Position numbers and translations under genes: made by a program. The notes under the pieces were generated by a model. The model searched no databases, was not told the origin of the DNA, and was given only the letters and a program-made list of their open reading frames with translations. Below, one piece after another: positions 1-8,827 of a stretch of 34,826 nt of DNA; positions within the stretch are counted from its first letter, which is position 1; every line of letters starts with the position of its first letter. Source of the DNA: Rubrivivax sp. (GTDB taxonomy: Bacteria > Pseudomonadota > Gammaproteobacteria > Burkholderiales > Burkholderiaceae_C); the NCBI GenBank assembly GCA_027487585.1, contig JAIYDH010000257.1, positions 1 to 34,826 of the forward strand, read 5' to 3'.

Positions 1-372
1 AGCGACGAGGTGCCGAAGATGATCGCCGCCGTGCTGCGCGAGCAGGGCGTGCCCGACAGCGCCATCACGCTGATCCCCGACGAGCAGGAGGCCATCGACC
101 ACGCGCTGCGCATGGGCCGTGAGGGCGACCTGCTGCTGATCTTTGCCGATGCGCTGACGCGCAGCTGGAAGCAGGTGATCAAGTTCAAGCCCGAGGGCGT
201 GATGACGCGGCAACAGCCGGTGCCGGCCGCTGCGGCGCCCACCGAGAGCCAGCGCGACGCGGCCGACGACCGCGGCACGCCTTTCACCACCGGCGACGAC
301 ACCGCGCTGGCCGCTGCCGGCTTCGTGCGCGACGAGCGCGGCCTGCGTTTCGTCGGCGAGGCCGCGGATTGA
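1..372 (+). CDS. cphA: Cyanophycin synthetase (CphA-like), C-terminal fragment; gene begins upstream of the window
   Basis: Open frame from base 1 (AGC GAC GAG GTG...) to TGA at 370-372. Translation ...EQEAIDHALRMGREGDLLLIFADALTRSWKQVIKF resembles the CphA/Mur-ligase C-terminal domain. Confidence 0.75.
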   Translation, partial: SDEVPKMIAAVLREQGVPDSAITLIPDEQEAIDHALRMGREGDLLLIFADALTRSWKQVIKFKPEGVMTRQQPVPAAAAPTESQRDAADDRGTPFTTGDDTALAAAGFVRDERGLRFVGEAAD

Positions 373-2153
373 GCCCACCGCCCGCCGAACCGCGCCACGC
401 TTTTGATGGGTCGCGCCGGCTGATTGGCGCCAACCGCTGGTATGCCGGCCCCGCGGTGACGCTGGTGCCGCTGGGCCCGGCGGCGGCGGACGGTGCGGCG
501 CAGGGGCGCTGGATCGCCCAGGTGGTGGCCACCTGCGCCGCGCTGGGCTGGCCCAAGCCGGAGCCGCGGGTGCACGCGCATGCCCAAGGCGTGTTCCTCG
601 CCTTTGCCGCGCCGGCCGAGGCGCTGATGACGGCCACCGAGGTGAACGAGTGGGCCTGGGAGCGCGCGGCCGCGGCCCACCCCCAGCATGCCGCGGAAGG
701 CTTCGACTTGGCGCAGCCCGCGATCGACGATGCCCTTGAGCACTTCCGCTCTCGCGCCGAGGCCGAGCGCTCGTGGCCGCTGCAGCGCCTGCAGGCCGCC
801 GCGGCGGCGCGCCGCCTGCCGCTGCTGGCCGACGACGACAGCGTCTCGATCGGCGAGGGCCGCCGCAGCCGCGTCTACCCGCGCGCCGCGCTGCCGATGC
901 CGATGGACGTGCCCTGGGCGGCGCTCGGCCCGGTGCCCAAGGTGCTGGTCACCGGCAGCAACGGCAAGACCACGACGACGCGGCTGCTGGCCGCCATGGC
1001 GCGCGCGGCGGGCTTCGTGCCGGGCAGCTGCAGCACCGAGGGCGTGGTGATCGGCACCACGCGCATCGATACCGGCGACTGGTCGGGCCCCGCCGGCGCG
1101 CGTGCCGTGCTGCGCGACCCCGCGGTGACGGCCGCGGTGCTGGAAACCGCGCGCGGCGGCCTGTTGCGCCGCGGCCTGGCCGTGTCGCAGGCCGATGTGG
1201 CGGTGGTCACCAACGTCAGCGCCGACCACCTGGGCGAACACGGCATCGACACCGTCGAGGACATCGCCTTTGTCAAGCTGGCTGTGGCCCACGCGTTGGC
1301 GCGCCCCGAAGGCCAGAGGCGGGGCACGCTGGTGCTCAACGGCCAGTGCGACCCGCTGCTGCGCGCAGCCGTGCAAGTGTGGCATTTGGCGCAGCCCACC
1401 TGGGCGCTGTTTGCGCGCGAACACGACACGCCGCTGCTCGCCGTCCTGCGCCACCATGGTGGCAGCACCTGCGCCGTGCGCGACGGCCAGCTGCTGCTCA
1501 GCCTGGCTGGCACCGAGCACGGGCTCGGCGCCGTGGCCGACATGCCGCTCACCTTGGGTGGTGCCGCCGGCTACAACATCGAGAACCTGGCCGCTGCGGC
1601 GCTGGCTGCCGCCGCCTTGGGCTTGCCGCTAGACGAGGTGCGGCAGGTGCTGGCGCGCTTTGGCGAGGAGCCCTCCGACAACCCCGGCCGACTCGAACGC
1701 CACGGCTGGCGCGGCGCTACCGTGCTGGTGGACTACGCGCACAACCCCGATGGCCTCGCGCAGCTGCTGGGCGTGGCGCGTTCGCTGCTGCCCGTGGCGC
1801 GGTCAGGCGGGCCGGGCCGCCTGCTGCTGCTGCTGGGCCAGGCCGGCAACCGCGACGACGAGGCCATCGCGGCGCTGGCCCAGGTGGCCGCCGCCGCGCA
1901 GCCCGATCTCGTCGTGCTCAAGGAGCTGACGGCGATGTTGAGGGGTCGCGACGTCGGCGAGGTGCCAGCGTTGCTTCATGCCGGCCTGCTGATGGCAGCG
2001 CTGCCAGCGTCGAAGGTGGTCGACGGCGGTGACGAAAGCGATGCGGCCGAGCAGCTTCTGCAAGCCGCCCGGCCGGGTGATGTGGCGGTGCTGCCCCTGC
2101 ACACCACGGCCGTGCGCGATGCCGTGGTGGCCCGCTTGCGCAGCGGCGCCTGA
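369..2153 (+). CDS. Mur ligase family protein, CphA-like paralog without an evident ATP-grasp domain
   Basis: 594 aa; TTG start overlaps the upstream TGA (TTGA). Mur-ligase P-loop [21 protein letters not shown], and [12 protein letters not shown] near the C-terminal third. Confidence 0.8.
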   Translation: MSPPPAEPRHAFDGSRRLIGANRWYAGPAVTLVPLGPAAADGAAQGRWIAQVVATCAALGWPKPEPRVHAHAQGVFLAFAAPAEALMTATEVNEWAWERAAAAHPQHAAEGFDLAQPAIDDALEHFRSRAEAERSWPLQRLQAAAAARRLPLLADDDSVSIGEGRRSRVYPRAALPMPMDVPWAALGPVPKVLVTGSNGKTTTTRLLAAMARAAGFVPGSCSTEGVVIGTTRIDTGDWSGPAGARAVLRDPAVTAAVLETARGGLLRRGLAVSQADVAVVTNVSADHLGEHGIDTVEDIAFVKLAVAHALARPEGQRRGTLVLNGQCDPLLRAAVQVWHLAQPTWALFAREHDTPLLAVLRHHGGSTCAVRDGQLLLSLAGTEHGLGAVADMPLTLGGAAGYNIENLAAAALAAAALGLPLDEVRQVLARFGEEPSDNPGRLERHGWRGATVLVDYAHNPDGLAQLLGVARSLLPVARSGGPGRLLLLLGQAGNRDDEAIAALAQVAAAAQPDLVVLKELTAMLRGRDVGEVPALLHAGLLMAALPASKVVDGGDESDAAEQLLQAARPGDVAVLPLHTTAVRDAVVARLRSGA

Positions 2154-2207
2154 GGGCGGCTGCGCCCAGGGGCCGGCACCACCGTTCGCGTGACACCCGC
2201 CCCCCCA

Positions 2208-2273
2208 CCGTTCGCGCTGAGCCTGTCGAAGCGCCTGTGGTCCTCTGGGCTTCGACAGGCTCAGTCCGAACGG
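2208..2273. repeat. REP-like dispersed inverted repeat (GAGCCTGTCGAAGC / GCTTCGACAGGCTC type)
   Basis: CCGTTCGCGCTGAGCCTGTCGAAGC (2208-2232) and GCTTCGACAGGCTCAGTCCGAACGG (2249-2273) are reverse complements at 23 of 25 positions, with a 16-nt loop. A partial extra copy of CACCGTTCGCG lies at 2180-2190. Confidence 0.85.
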
Positions 2274-2327
2274 GGGTTGTTGCCCCGAAACCCAGCGGGC
2301 ACGAACCCCAACGCTCTTGCGCCCATC

Positions 2328-2381
2328 GCATCAGCAAGTACCCAAAGCTTCGTTGGCTCCTCGCAGAGCCCTTCCTAGTAT
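2328..2381 (+). promoter_or_regulatory. Sulfur-regulon promoter module upstream of sbp
   Basis: GCATCAG (2328-2334)-N14-TTCGTTGG (2349-2356)-N18-CTAGTAT (2375-2381). Also reads as -35 TTGGCT, N17, -10 TAGTAT. Confidence 0.7.
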
Positions 2382-2410
2382 GGCTGCTCACCCTCACTCA
2401 TCGAACCGCC

Positions 2411-3439
2411 ATGCTGCTGAAGACCTTGCTTGCGCCCTTGCTGACCGCCGCGCTGGCCGTCACGCTGACGGCCGCCGCGCCGGCCGCCTACGCGCAGAAG
2501 ACCATCAACCTGCTCAACGTGAGCTACGACCCCACGCGCGAGCTGTATGTCGACTTCAACAAGGCCTTCGCCGAGCACTGGAAGGCCAAGACTGGCGACA
2601 CCGTGACCGTGCGGCAGAGCCACGGCGGCAGCGGCCGCCAGGCGCGCAGCGTGATCGACGGCCTCGATGCCGACGTGGTGACGCTGGCGCTGGCCTACGA
2701 CATCGACGAGCTGCACGCCAAGGCCGGTCTGATCCCGGCCGACTGGCAAAAGCGCTTGCCCAACAACGCCAGCCCCTACACCAGCACCATCGTGTTCCTG
2801 GTGCGCAAGGGCAACCCGAAGGGCATCAAGGACTGGGACGATCTCGTCAAGCCCGGCATCAGCGTGATCACGCCCAACCCCAAGACGAGCGGCGGCGCGC
2901 GCTGGAACTACCTCGCTGCCTGGGGCTATGCGCTGCGCAAGTACGGCAACGACCCGGCGCGTGCCGAGAAGTTCGTCGCTGACCTCTACAAGAACGTGCC
3001 GGTGCTCGACAGCGGCGCGCGCGGCTCGCTCACCACCTTTGCCGAGCGCGGCGTGGGCGACGTGTTCCTGAGCTGGGAGAACGAGGCCTTCCTGGCCGTG
3101 AAGGAGCTCGGCCCGACGCGCTTTGACATCGTCGTGCCCAGCTTGAGCATCCTGGCCGAGCCGCCCGTGGCCGTGGTCGACAAGAACGTCGATCGCAAGG
3201 GCACGCGAGCCGTCGCACAGGCCTACCTGGAGTTCCTGTATTCGACCCAGGGCCAGACCATCGCCGCCGAAAACTACTACCGCCCGCGTGACCCGCAGGT
3301 GGCGGCCAAGTACGCCAGCACCTTCAACCTGAAGGTCAACCTGTTCACCATCGACGAGGTGTTCGGCGGCTGGACGAAGGCCCAGACCACGCACTTCAAC
3401 GACGGTGGCACCTTCGACCGTATCTTCACGCGGAAGTGA
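2411..3439 (+). CDS. sbp: Sulfate ABC transporter substrate-binding protein
   Basis: Signal peptide then [27 protein letters not shown]...[13 protein letters not shown]...[12 protein letters not shown], typical of Sbp/CysP. ATG at 2411 follows the promoter module; the longer ORF start at 2237 lies inside the repeat. Confidence 0.93.
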   Translation: MLLKTLLAPLLTAALAVTLTAAAPAAYAQKTINLLNVSYDPTRELYVDFNKAFAEHWKAKTGDTVTVRQSHGGSGRQARSVIDGLDADVVTLALAYDIDELHAKAGLIPADWQKRLPNNASPYTSTIVFLVRKGNPKGIKDWDDLVKPGISVITPNPKTSGGARWNYLAAWGYALRKYGNDPARAEKFVADLYKNVPVLDSGARGSLTTFAERGVGDVFLSWENEAFLAVKELGPTRFDIVVPSLSILAEPPVAVVDKNVDRKGTRAVAQAYLEFLYSTQGQTIAAENYYRPRDPQVAAKYASTFNLKVNLFTIDEVFGGWTKAQTTHFNDGGTFDRIFTRK

Positions 3440-3573
3440 GTCAACGGGGGGCGTTCGCCGCGCGAGTGCCCGATTGATCGGGTCTGCGTTGCCCCGCTCT
3501 CGATGTCGAGATGCTTGACATGGTGGTTTGGTGTCGGACTGCAAGTGCTTGTCCCGCAAGGGTCTCTCCGCTG

Positions 3574-3589
3574 CGGCACGGTTTTTGCA
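3574..3589 (+). promoter_or_regulatory. Candidate sigma-54 (RpoN) promoter
   Basis: CGGCACGGTTTTTGCA; GG (3575-3576)-N10-GC (3587-3588), close to TGGCACG-N4-TTGCA; 32 nt before the ATG of the PEP-CTERM gene. Confidence 0.6.
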
Positions 3590-3621
3590 GCGGGCGGGTG
3601 ATCCACTGAACCGAGCCCACG

Positions 3622-4305
3622 ATGTCCATCACGCTTGCCAACCTGCCGCGCCTGGCCGCTGCGGTGCTCGTTTCTCTTGCCGCAGCCGGTGCTGCGCAAG
3701 CCGCGTCGGTGAGCTACACCACTTCCGCAGCGTTCCAGGCTGCGGTGGCTGCCGGGACGATGAGCTTCGAGGGTTTCGAGTCTGGAGCAGCCGACCAGTT
3801 CATCGCCAGCGGTAGCAGTTTCAACGGGCTGACCTACAGCTTCAGTGACGGCCGTACTGGCCGAATCGACGAAGCCTACGGCCGGCTCGACGAGTTCGGT
3901 CTGGCGGCCGAACCGGCTAGCGTTGGATACTTCGACCCCGGCAACTCGATCACCGTGACCTTCGGCAGCGCGGTGAACGCGTTCGGCGTGTTCTTCATCA
4001 TCGAAGAGACGCTTCCGGGGTCGATTCGGGTGCAGACGAACACCGGCGAACTGGCGCTGAACGGTGGGGCCTACGACCCCCAGGACCCCACACTGTTCAT
4101 AGCACCCTTTTACTACTTCGTAGGTCTCGTGTCCGATGTCGCTTTCACGTCGGTGACCTTCGGCGCCACCGATGCAGCGGCCTCGGGCTTCACCGTCGAT
4201 AACCTCCGATTCGGCACCGTGGTGCCCGAGCCGACCACGCTCGCCCTGTGCGGGCTGGCCTTGCTGGTCGCAGGCGCTGCAAGTCGGCGGCGCCGGGGCG
4301 GCTAG
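3622..4305 (+). CDS. PEP-CTERM sorting domain-containing secreted protein
   Basis: N-terminal signal peptide; C-terminus VVPEPTTLALCGLALLVAGAASRRRRGG (PEP motif, TM helix, basic tail). Confidence 0.87.
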   Translation: MSITLANLPRLAAAVLVSLAAAGAAQAASVSYTTSAAFQAAVAAGTMSFEGFESGAADQFIASGSSFNGLTYSFSDGRTGRIDEAYGRLDEFGLAAEPASVGYFDPGNSITVTFGSAVNAFGVFFIIEETLPGSIRVQTNTGELALNGGAYDPQDPTLFIAPFYYFVGLVSDVAFTSVTFGATDAAASGFTVDNLRFGTVVPEPTTLALCGLALLVAGAASRRRRGG

Positions 4306-4345
4306 GCCGCGAACTGCCCTGCTGCGCCACTGCGCAGGTGGCGTA

Positions 4346-5305
4346 TCAGTTCGCCGAAAGGGCCTCGCCCTCCGCGCCGGCCAGCGCCCGCTCCACCACC
4401 TCGCGCGTGAGTGTGGGCGCGAAGGTCTGGATGAAGTCGAACACGTAGCGGCGCAGGTAGCTGCCGCGCTTGATGGCCACGCGCGTGGTGTTGGCGGCGA
4501 ACAGATGGCGCGCGTCCACGGCCACCAGGCCGGTGTCGCGGGCCTCATCAAAGGCCATAGAGGCGATCACGCCGACGCCGAGGCCCAGCTCGACATAGGT
4601 CTTGATGACGTCGGCGTCCATCGCCTGCAAGGTGAAGTCGGCGGTGAGGCCAGCTTTCGCGAAGGCTTCGTCGATGTGTCCGCGGCCGGTGTAGCCGGGC
4701 TCGTAGGTGACCAGCGGGAACGCGGCCAGGCGTTGTAAGGTGAGGGGTCGGCCCGCGCTGAGGTCTTGCGCCAGTGGGTGGGCCACCGGCACCACCACCA
4801 CGTGCGTCCAGCGGTAGCAGGGCAGGGCCAGCAGGCCCGGGTACTCGGCCAGCGCCTCGGTGGCGATGCCCAGGTCCACATTGCCGGCCAGCAGCTGCTG
4901 CGCAATCTGCCGCGGCGAGCCCTGCTGCAGGTGCAGCGCCACACGCGGGTGGGTGTCGCGAAAGTCCTTCACCGCCGACGGCAACACGAAACGAGCCTGC
5001 GTGTGCGTGGCGGCGATCGTCAGCACGCCGGCATCGGCGGCCGCGAAGTCGGCGCCGGCACGGCGCAGATTGTCGGCCTCCTGCAGCAGCCGCTCGACGA
5101 TGGGCAGCACGGCCTCCCCGGGAGCCGTGAGCCCCAAGAAGCGGCGGCCGGCGCGCACGAAGAGCTCCACGCCGAGCTCCTCTTCCAGCTCCTTGAGCTG
5201 CCGGCTCACGCCCGGCTGCGAGGTGTGCAGCGTCTCGGCCACCAGGGTGAGGTTGTAGCCCTCGCGGACGGTCTGGCGGAACGAGCGCAGCTGTTGGAAA
5301 TTCAT
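4346..5305 (-). CDS. cysB: LysR-family transcriptional regulator, CysB type
   Basis: [55 protein letters not shown]...ATHTQARFVLP, characteristic of CysB/Cbl. Confidence 0.9.
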   Translation of the reverse strand: MNFQQLRSFRQTVREGYNLTLVAETLHTSQPGVSRQLKELEEELGVELFVRAGRRFLGLTAPGEAVLPIVERLLQEADNLRRAGADFAAADAGVLTIAATHTQARFVLPSAVKDFRDTHPRVALHLQQGSPRQIAQQLLAGNVDLGIATEALAEYPGLLALPCYRWTHVVVVPVAHPLAQDLSAGRPLTLQRLAAFPLVTYEPGYTGRGHIDEAFAKAGLTADFTLQAMDADVIKTYVELGLGVGVIASMAFDEARDTGLVAVDARHLFAANTTRVAIKRGSYLRRYVFDFIQTFAPTLTREVVERALAGAEGEALSAN

Positions 5306-5339
5306 CAGGCGAAGCCGGAGCCGGTACAGGGTCTTGGAG

Positions 5340-5406
5340 TGTCCCCAGGCGAGCCCTCTGCGCGAAACGAAGCAGTTCGACTTTGCTGATGCGCCGGACG
5401 CATCAG
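5340..5406 (-). promoter_or_regulatory. Candidate CysB-type operator/promoter of cysB with palindrome
   Basis: Perfect palindrome CTGATGCG-CCGGA-CGCATCAG (5386-5406). On the minus strand GCATCAG-N14-TTCGTTTC matches the module seen upstream of other sulfur genes; the -10 part is not conserved. Confidence 0.5.
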
Positions 5407-5416
5407 ACGCTGTGAA

Positions 5417-5875
5417 TCAGGCCGGCGCCGCTCCGCCGCCGAAGTGCTGCTGCAGCCGCTGCAGCAGCCAGCAGAAGGCGCGCTCGCTGTCGGTCTGCCC
5501 GACGGGGCGAAAGTGCTCGCCGAGCGCGGGATCGAAGGACTTCAGGTCACCGTTGTGGGCGAACAACCAGCTACGGCCCGCCCATTCGCGCCGGAATGGG
5601 TGGCAGTAGGCCAGCGATACGCCCCCCTGCGTCGCCTTGCGCACATGCGCCAACACGGTGGGTGCGCGCATCGGGTGCAGGCCGAGGAAAGCCGCGAGCG
5701 GCGAGCGCGAGGCCGGCGCCTCATCCACGAACACGCGGCAGCCCACGCCGTCGTGGAAGGCCATGCCAAAGCCGTCGACGTGGTCGCCGGCCAGGCCACC
5801 TCGCGCGGCCAGACCGCGGAACGAAAAGGTGGCGGCCACCGGCACATTGGCGTTCAAGGCGAACAGCTCACACAT
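5417..5875 (-). CDS. Class II glutamine amidotransferase (YafJ-like), apparently C-terminally truncated
   Basis: MCELFALNANVPVAATFSFRGLAARGGLAGDHVDGFGMAFHDG...HVRKATQG...NCHPF-like...FAHNGDL...PVGQTDSERAFCWLLQRLQQHFGGGAAPA*; Cys2 nucleophile after Met. Only ~152 aa. Confidence 0.72.
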   Translation of the reverse strand: MCELFALNANVPVAATFSFRGLAARGGLAGDHVDGFGMAFHDGVGCRVFVDEAPASRSPLAAFLGLHPMRAPTVLAHVRKATQGGVSLAYCHPFRREWAGRSWLFAHNGDLKSFDPALGEHFRPVGQTDSERAFCWLLQRLQQHFGGGAAPA

Positions 5876-5922
5876 GCCATGCATGCTCGGCAGCATGAAT
5901 GCCGCGCTGCAGGCACGGCACC

Positions 5923-5976
5923 GCATCAGCAGATGACGAATTCGCGCTTGGGATGCCGTTGGTGCGGCCGTAGCCT
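5923..5976 (+). promoter_or_regulatory. Degenerate sulfur-regulon promoter module upstream of metY
   Basis: GCATCAG (5923-5929)-N14-GCGCTTGG (5944-5951)-N18-GTAGCCT (5970-5976); same spacing as the other copies. Confidence 0.5.
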
Positions 5977-6028
5977 GCGCCAGCCGATCGGCCCCACGCA
6001 TCTGGGCCACTCACCAAGGAACCAGGCC

Positions 6029-7336
6029 ATGAGCACAACCGAACGCCGCTTCGAGACCCTGGCCGTGCACGCCGGCTACAGCCCCGACCCCACCACGCGC
6101 TCGGCCGCTGTGCCGCTTTACCAGACCGTGGCCTACGCCTTCGACAGCGCGCAGCACGGCGCCGACCTGTTCGACCTGAAGGTGCCGGGCAACATCTACA
6201 CGCGGATCATGAACCCGACGCAGGACGTGCTCGAGCAGCGCATCGCGGCGCTCGAAGGCGGCATCGCGGCACTGGCGCTGGCCTCGGGGCAGGCGGCGGT
6301 GACGTACTCGATCCTCACCATCGCCGAGGCTGGCGACAACATCGCCGCCGCCTCGGGCCTGTACGGCGGCACCTACAACCTCTTTGCGCACACGCTGCCG
6401 CAGTACGGCATCAGCACGCGCTTCTTCGACTACCGCCGCATCGAGACGCTCGAAGCGCTGATCGACGAGCGCACCAAGGCCGTGTTCGTCGAGAGCCTGG
6501 GCAACCCGCAAGGCCATATCTCCGACATCGCGAAGCTGGCCGAGATCGCGCACCGCCATGGCGTGCCGCTGATCGTGGACAACACCGTGCCCACGCCCTA
6601 CCTCAGCCGGCCCATCGAACACGGCGCTGACATCGTCGTGCACTCGCTGACCAAGTACCTGGGCGGCCATGGCACCGCAGTGGGCGGCGCCATCGTCGAC
6701 AGCGGCAAGTTCCCGTGGGCGCAGCACAAGGCGCGCTTCAAGCGGTTGAACGAACCGGATGTGTCGTACCACGGTGTCGTCTACACCGATGCCCTCGGCC
6801 CGGCGGCCTACATCGGCCGTGCGCGCGTGGTGCCGCTGCGCAACATCGGCGCTGCGATCTCGCCCTTCAATGCCTGGCTCATCCTGCAGGGCATCGAGAC
6901 CGTGGCGCTGCGCGTGGACCGCATCAGCGCCAACGCGCTGGCGCTGGGGCGGCACCTGCAGAAGCATCCCAAGGTGGCCTGGGTCAACTACGCCGGCCTG
7001 GAGGACCACCCCGACCACGGCCTGGTGAAGAAGTACCTCTCGGGCCAGGCCTCGGGGCTGCTGACCTTCGGCGTGAAGGCCGCGGCGGGCACGCCGGGCA
7101 CGGCGCGCGAGGCCGGTGCACGGGTGCTCGACGCGCTGAAGCTGTTCACGCGGCTGGTCAACATCGGCGACGCCAAGAGCCTGGCCACGCACCCGGCCAG
7201 CACCACGCACCGGCAGCTCTCGCCTGAAGAGCTGGACAAGGCTGGCGTCGGCGAGGACATGCTGCGGCTGTCGGTGGGCATCGAGCACATCGATGACCTG
7301 CGGGCCGATCTGGACCAGGCGCTGGCTGCAGCCTGA
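6029..7336 (+). CDS. metY: O-acetylhomoserine aminocarboxypropyltransferase (O-acetylhomoserine sulfhydrylase)
   Basis: [48 protein letters not shown]...[22 protein letters not shown]...[18 protein letters not shown] Cys/Met metabolism family. Confidence 0.93.
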   Translation: MSTTERRFETLAVHAGYSPDPTTRSAAVPLYQTVAYAFDSAQHGADLFDLKVPGNIYTRIMNPTQDVLEQRIAALEGGIAALALASGQAAVTYSILTIAEAGDNIAAASGLYGGTYNLFAHTLPQYGISTRFFDYRRIETLEALIDERTKAVFVESLGNPQGHISDIAKLAEIAHRHGVPLIVDNTVPTPYLSRPIEHGADIVVHSLTKYLGGHGTAVGGAIVDSGKFPWAQHKARFKRLNEPDVSYHGVVYTDALGPAAYIGRARVVPLRNIGAAISPFNAWLILQGIETVALRVDRISANALALGRHLQKHPKVAWVNYAGLEDHPDHGLVKKYLSGQASGLLTFGVKAAAGTPGTAREAGARVLDALKLFTRLVNIGDAKSLATHPASTTHRQLSPEELDKAGVGEDMLRLSVGIEHIDDLRADLDQALAAA

Positions 7337-7373
7337 GAGCCTGGGCGCCACCGAGCATCGGGAACCACGACCC

Positions 7374-7820
7374 GTGGCCACGGAAGTTCTTCTGCGCGGC
7401 TGGCGCGCGCTGTCGGAAGGCCTGTTCGGCGGGCTGCCGGTGGAGGCCCGCTGGGTGCCTTCGAGCGTCGGCGATGAACCCTTCGTGTGCTGGCCCAGGC
7501 CCGGGTGTGAGGACCCGCGCTCGCGTCTGGCGCTGGAACTGCTGAACTCGCTGCGAACCCTGGCCAGGCAGCGCCAGCTGCGCGTGGAAGGCGCGAATCT
7601 TGAGCTGTTCTGGGTGGAGCGGCAGACACCGCATCGCCAGGTGCGGGCCCGGTTCGTGATCGCCTCGCCCGAGCCCGAGGCCCACGTGCGCGGGCTGGCC
7701 GGTGCGGTGGCCTTCGAGTCCCGCTCGGCGGGCACGCTGGTGCAGCATGGGCTCGAGCTGATCCTGGAGTGCCACACCGTGAACGACGACGCCGCGCTGG
7801 CGCCGATGCACTTCTGGTGA
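7374..7820 (+). CDS. Hypothetical protein
   Basis: ORF continuing from 7293; GTG at 7374 is the plausible start after the metY stop. ~148 aa, family not recognised. Confidence 0.5.
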   Translation: MATEVLLRGWRALSEGLFGGLPVEARWVPSSVGDEPFVCWPRPGCEDPRSRLALELLNSLRTLARQRQLRVEGANLELFWVERQTPHRQVRARFVIASPEPEAHVRGLAGAVAFESRSAGTLVQHGLELILECHTVNDDAALAPMHFW

Positions 7821-7874
7821 CGGCGCCTCGCGCGCGCCAATCGCACTGGCCGCAGCAGCAGATGCGGCCGTCGA

Positions 7875-7928
7875 GCATCTGCTCTTGCGGCGATCTTCGT
7901 TGGCTGCCCGCGGACGCCGCTCTATCGT
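7875..7928 (+). promoter_or_regulatory. Sulfur-regulon promoter module upstream of ssuE
   Basis: GCATCTG (7875-7881)-N14-TTCGTTGG (7896-7903)-N18-CTATCGT (7922-7928). Also palindrome CAGATGC...GCATCTG just upstream. Confidence 0.68.
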
Positions 7929-7929
7929 G

Positions 7930-8076
7930 CCCTGGCCTGTCGCACCTTGGGGTCTCGCGACAGGTGTCTCCTCGGGGGAGGCGCCCGCTGTGCCGGCGCT
8001 TCTTTCGATTCGGGCCCGCGGCGAAGGGAACAAGCGGCTTCGTCATGGGGTTGAGCGCCGCGGGCCCCCTTTTCTT
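7930..8076 (+). ncRNA. Candidate structured 5' leader or short RNA between the ssuE promoter module and ssuE
   Basis: CCTGTCGC (7936-7943)/GCGACAGG (7957-7964), AGGCGCC (7979-7985)/GGCGCTT (7995-8001), and a 12-bp perfect stem 8012-8023/8056-8067 followed by CCTTTTCTT. Confidence 0.4.
8012..8076 (+). terminator. Terminator-like hairpin with U-rich tail upstream of ssuE
   Basis: GGGCCCGCGGCG (8012-8023) and CGCCGCGGGCCC (8056-8067) are perfect reverse complements with a 32-nt loop, followed by CCTTTTCTT. Confidence 0.5.
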
Positions 8077-8137
8077 GGACTTCCTTGTGCATGACTGATT
8101 CAAGTTCATGGGGCGTCGTCGCCTGCCGGAGTGCGCG

Positions 8138-8674
8138 ATGAACGTGCCACTTCTCCTCATCGTCGATGCCGGTGTCGGCCACCCCTCGCGCACCCGCGCG
8201 CTGGCCGAGGCCGTTGCCGAGTCGGCGGTCGGCCGCATCGACGGGCGTGCGATCGAACGCCAGCACCTGTCGGTGGCGGCGCTGGCGCCGCTCATCGGCC
8301 CGGCGCTGTCGCGCAGCGTGCTGCCGGCCGATGCCGAGGCCGCGCTGCGCCGCATCGAGACGGTCGATGCGCTGATCGTCGCCACGCCGGTGTACAAGGG
8401 CTCGTACACGGGCCTGTTCAAGCACCTCTTCGACTTCGTCGACACCGACGCGCTGCGCGGCAAGCCGGTGGCCCTGGTCGCCACCGGGGGCGGCGAGCGC
8501 CATGCGCTGGTGGTCGAGCACCAGCTGCGGCCACTGTTCGGCTTCTTCCAGGCGCGCACGCTGCCCACGGCCGTGTACGGCGCCAGCGCCGAGTTCGACG
8601 GCACCACGGTGCGCGCCGAAAGCCTGCGGCTGCGGGTCGAAGCACTGGCTGCCGAGTTGGCTGACTGCTTCTGA
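8138..8674 (+). CDS. ssuE: NADPH-dependent FMN reductase (SsuE/MsuE family)
   Basis: LLLIVDAGVGHPSRTRALAEAVAE...DALIVATPVYKGSYTGLFKHLFDFVDTDALRGKPVALVATGGGERHALVVEHQLRPLFGFF; GGAG 6 nt before ATG. Confidence 0.87.
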   Translation: MNVPLLLIVDAGVGHPSRTRALAEAVAESAVGRIDGRAIERQHLSVAALAPLIGPALSRSVLPADAEAALRRIETVDALIVATPVYKGSYTGLFKHLFDFVDTDALRGKPVALVATGGGERHALVVEHQLRPLFGFFQARTLPTAVYGASAEFDGTTVRAESLRLRVEALAAELADCF

Positions 8675-8690
8675 AGCCATCGGCGGGTGC

Positions 8691-8744
8691 GCATCAGCTG
8701 TTGCGGACAAGTTCGTTGGATCCGCTTCGCTTGCGACCTATCGT
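8691..8744 (+). promoter_or_regulatory. Sulfur-regulon promoter module upstream of ssuA
   Basis: GCATCAG (8691-8697)-N14-TTCGTTGG (8712-8719)-N18-CTATCGT (8738-8744). Confidence 0.7.
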
Positions 8745-8827
8745 GCCCTTGAGCGCTCGAGCACACCGCAGCTGCCGTCGCCAGACAAGCTCAACACAAA
8801 GCCACCATCCACTGCCAGGAGTACACC

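Noticed and set aside
2237-2410. Upstream extension of the sbp ORF
   Set aside because: Covers the inverted repeat and promoter module; the signal peptide begins at ATG 2411.
3469-3482. CCCGA-TTGA-TCGGG hairpin after sbp as terminator
   Set aside because: Only 5-bp arms (at most 6 with a 2-nt loop) and no U-tract; too weak to list.
5386-5406. CTGATGCG/CGCATCAG hairpin as a terminator of the amidotransferase gene
   Set aside because: No T-tract on either side; better explained as a regulator site because the half-site recurs upstream of sulfur genes.
6011-7846. 611-aa minus-strand ORF opposite metY
   Set aside because: Antisense of a confident metY gene; shadow ORF typical of this GC content.
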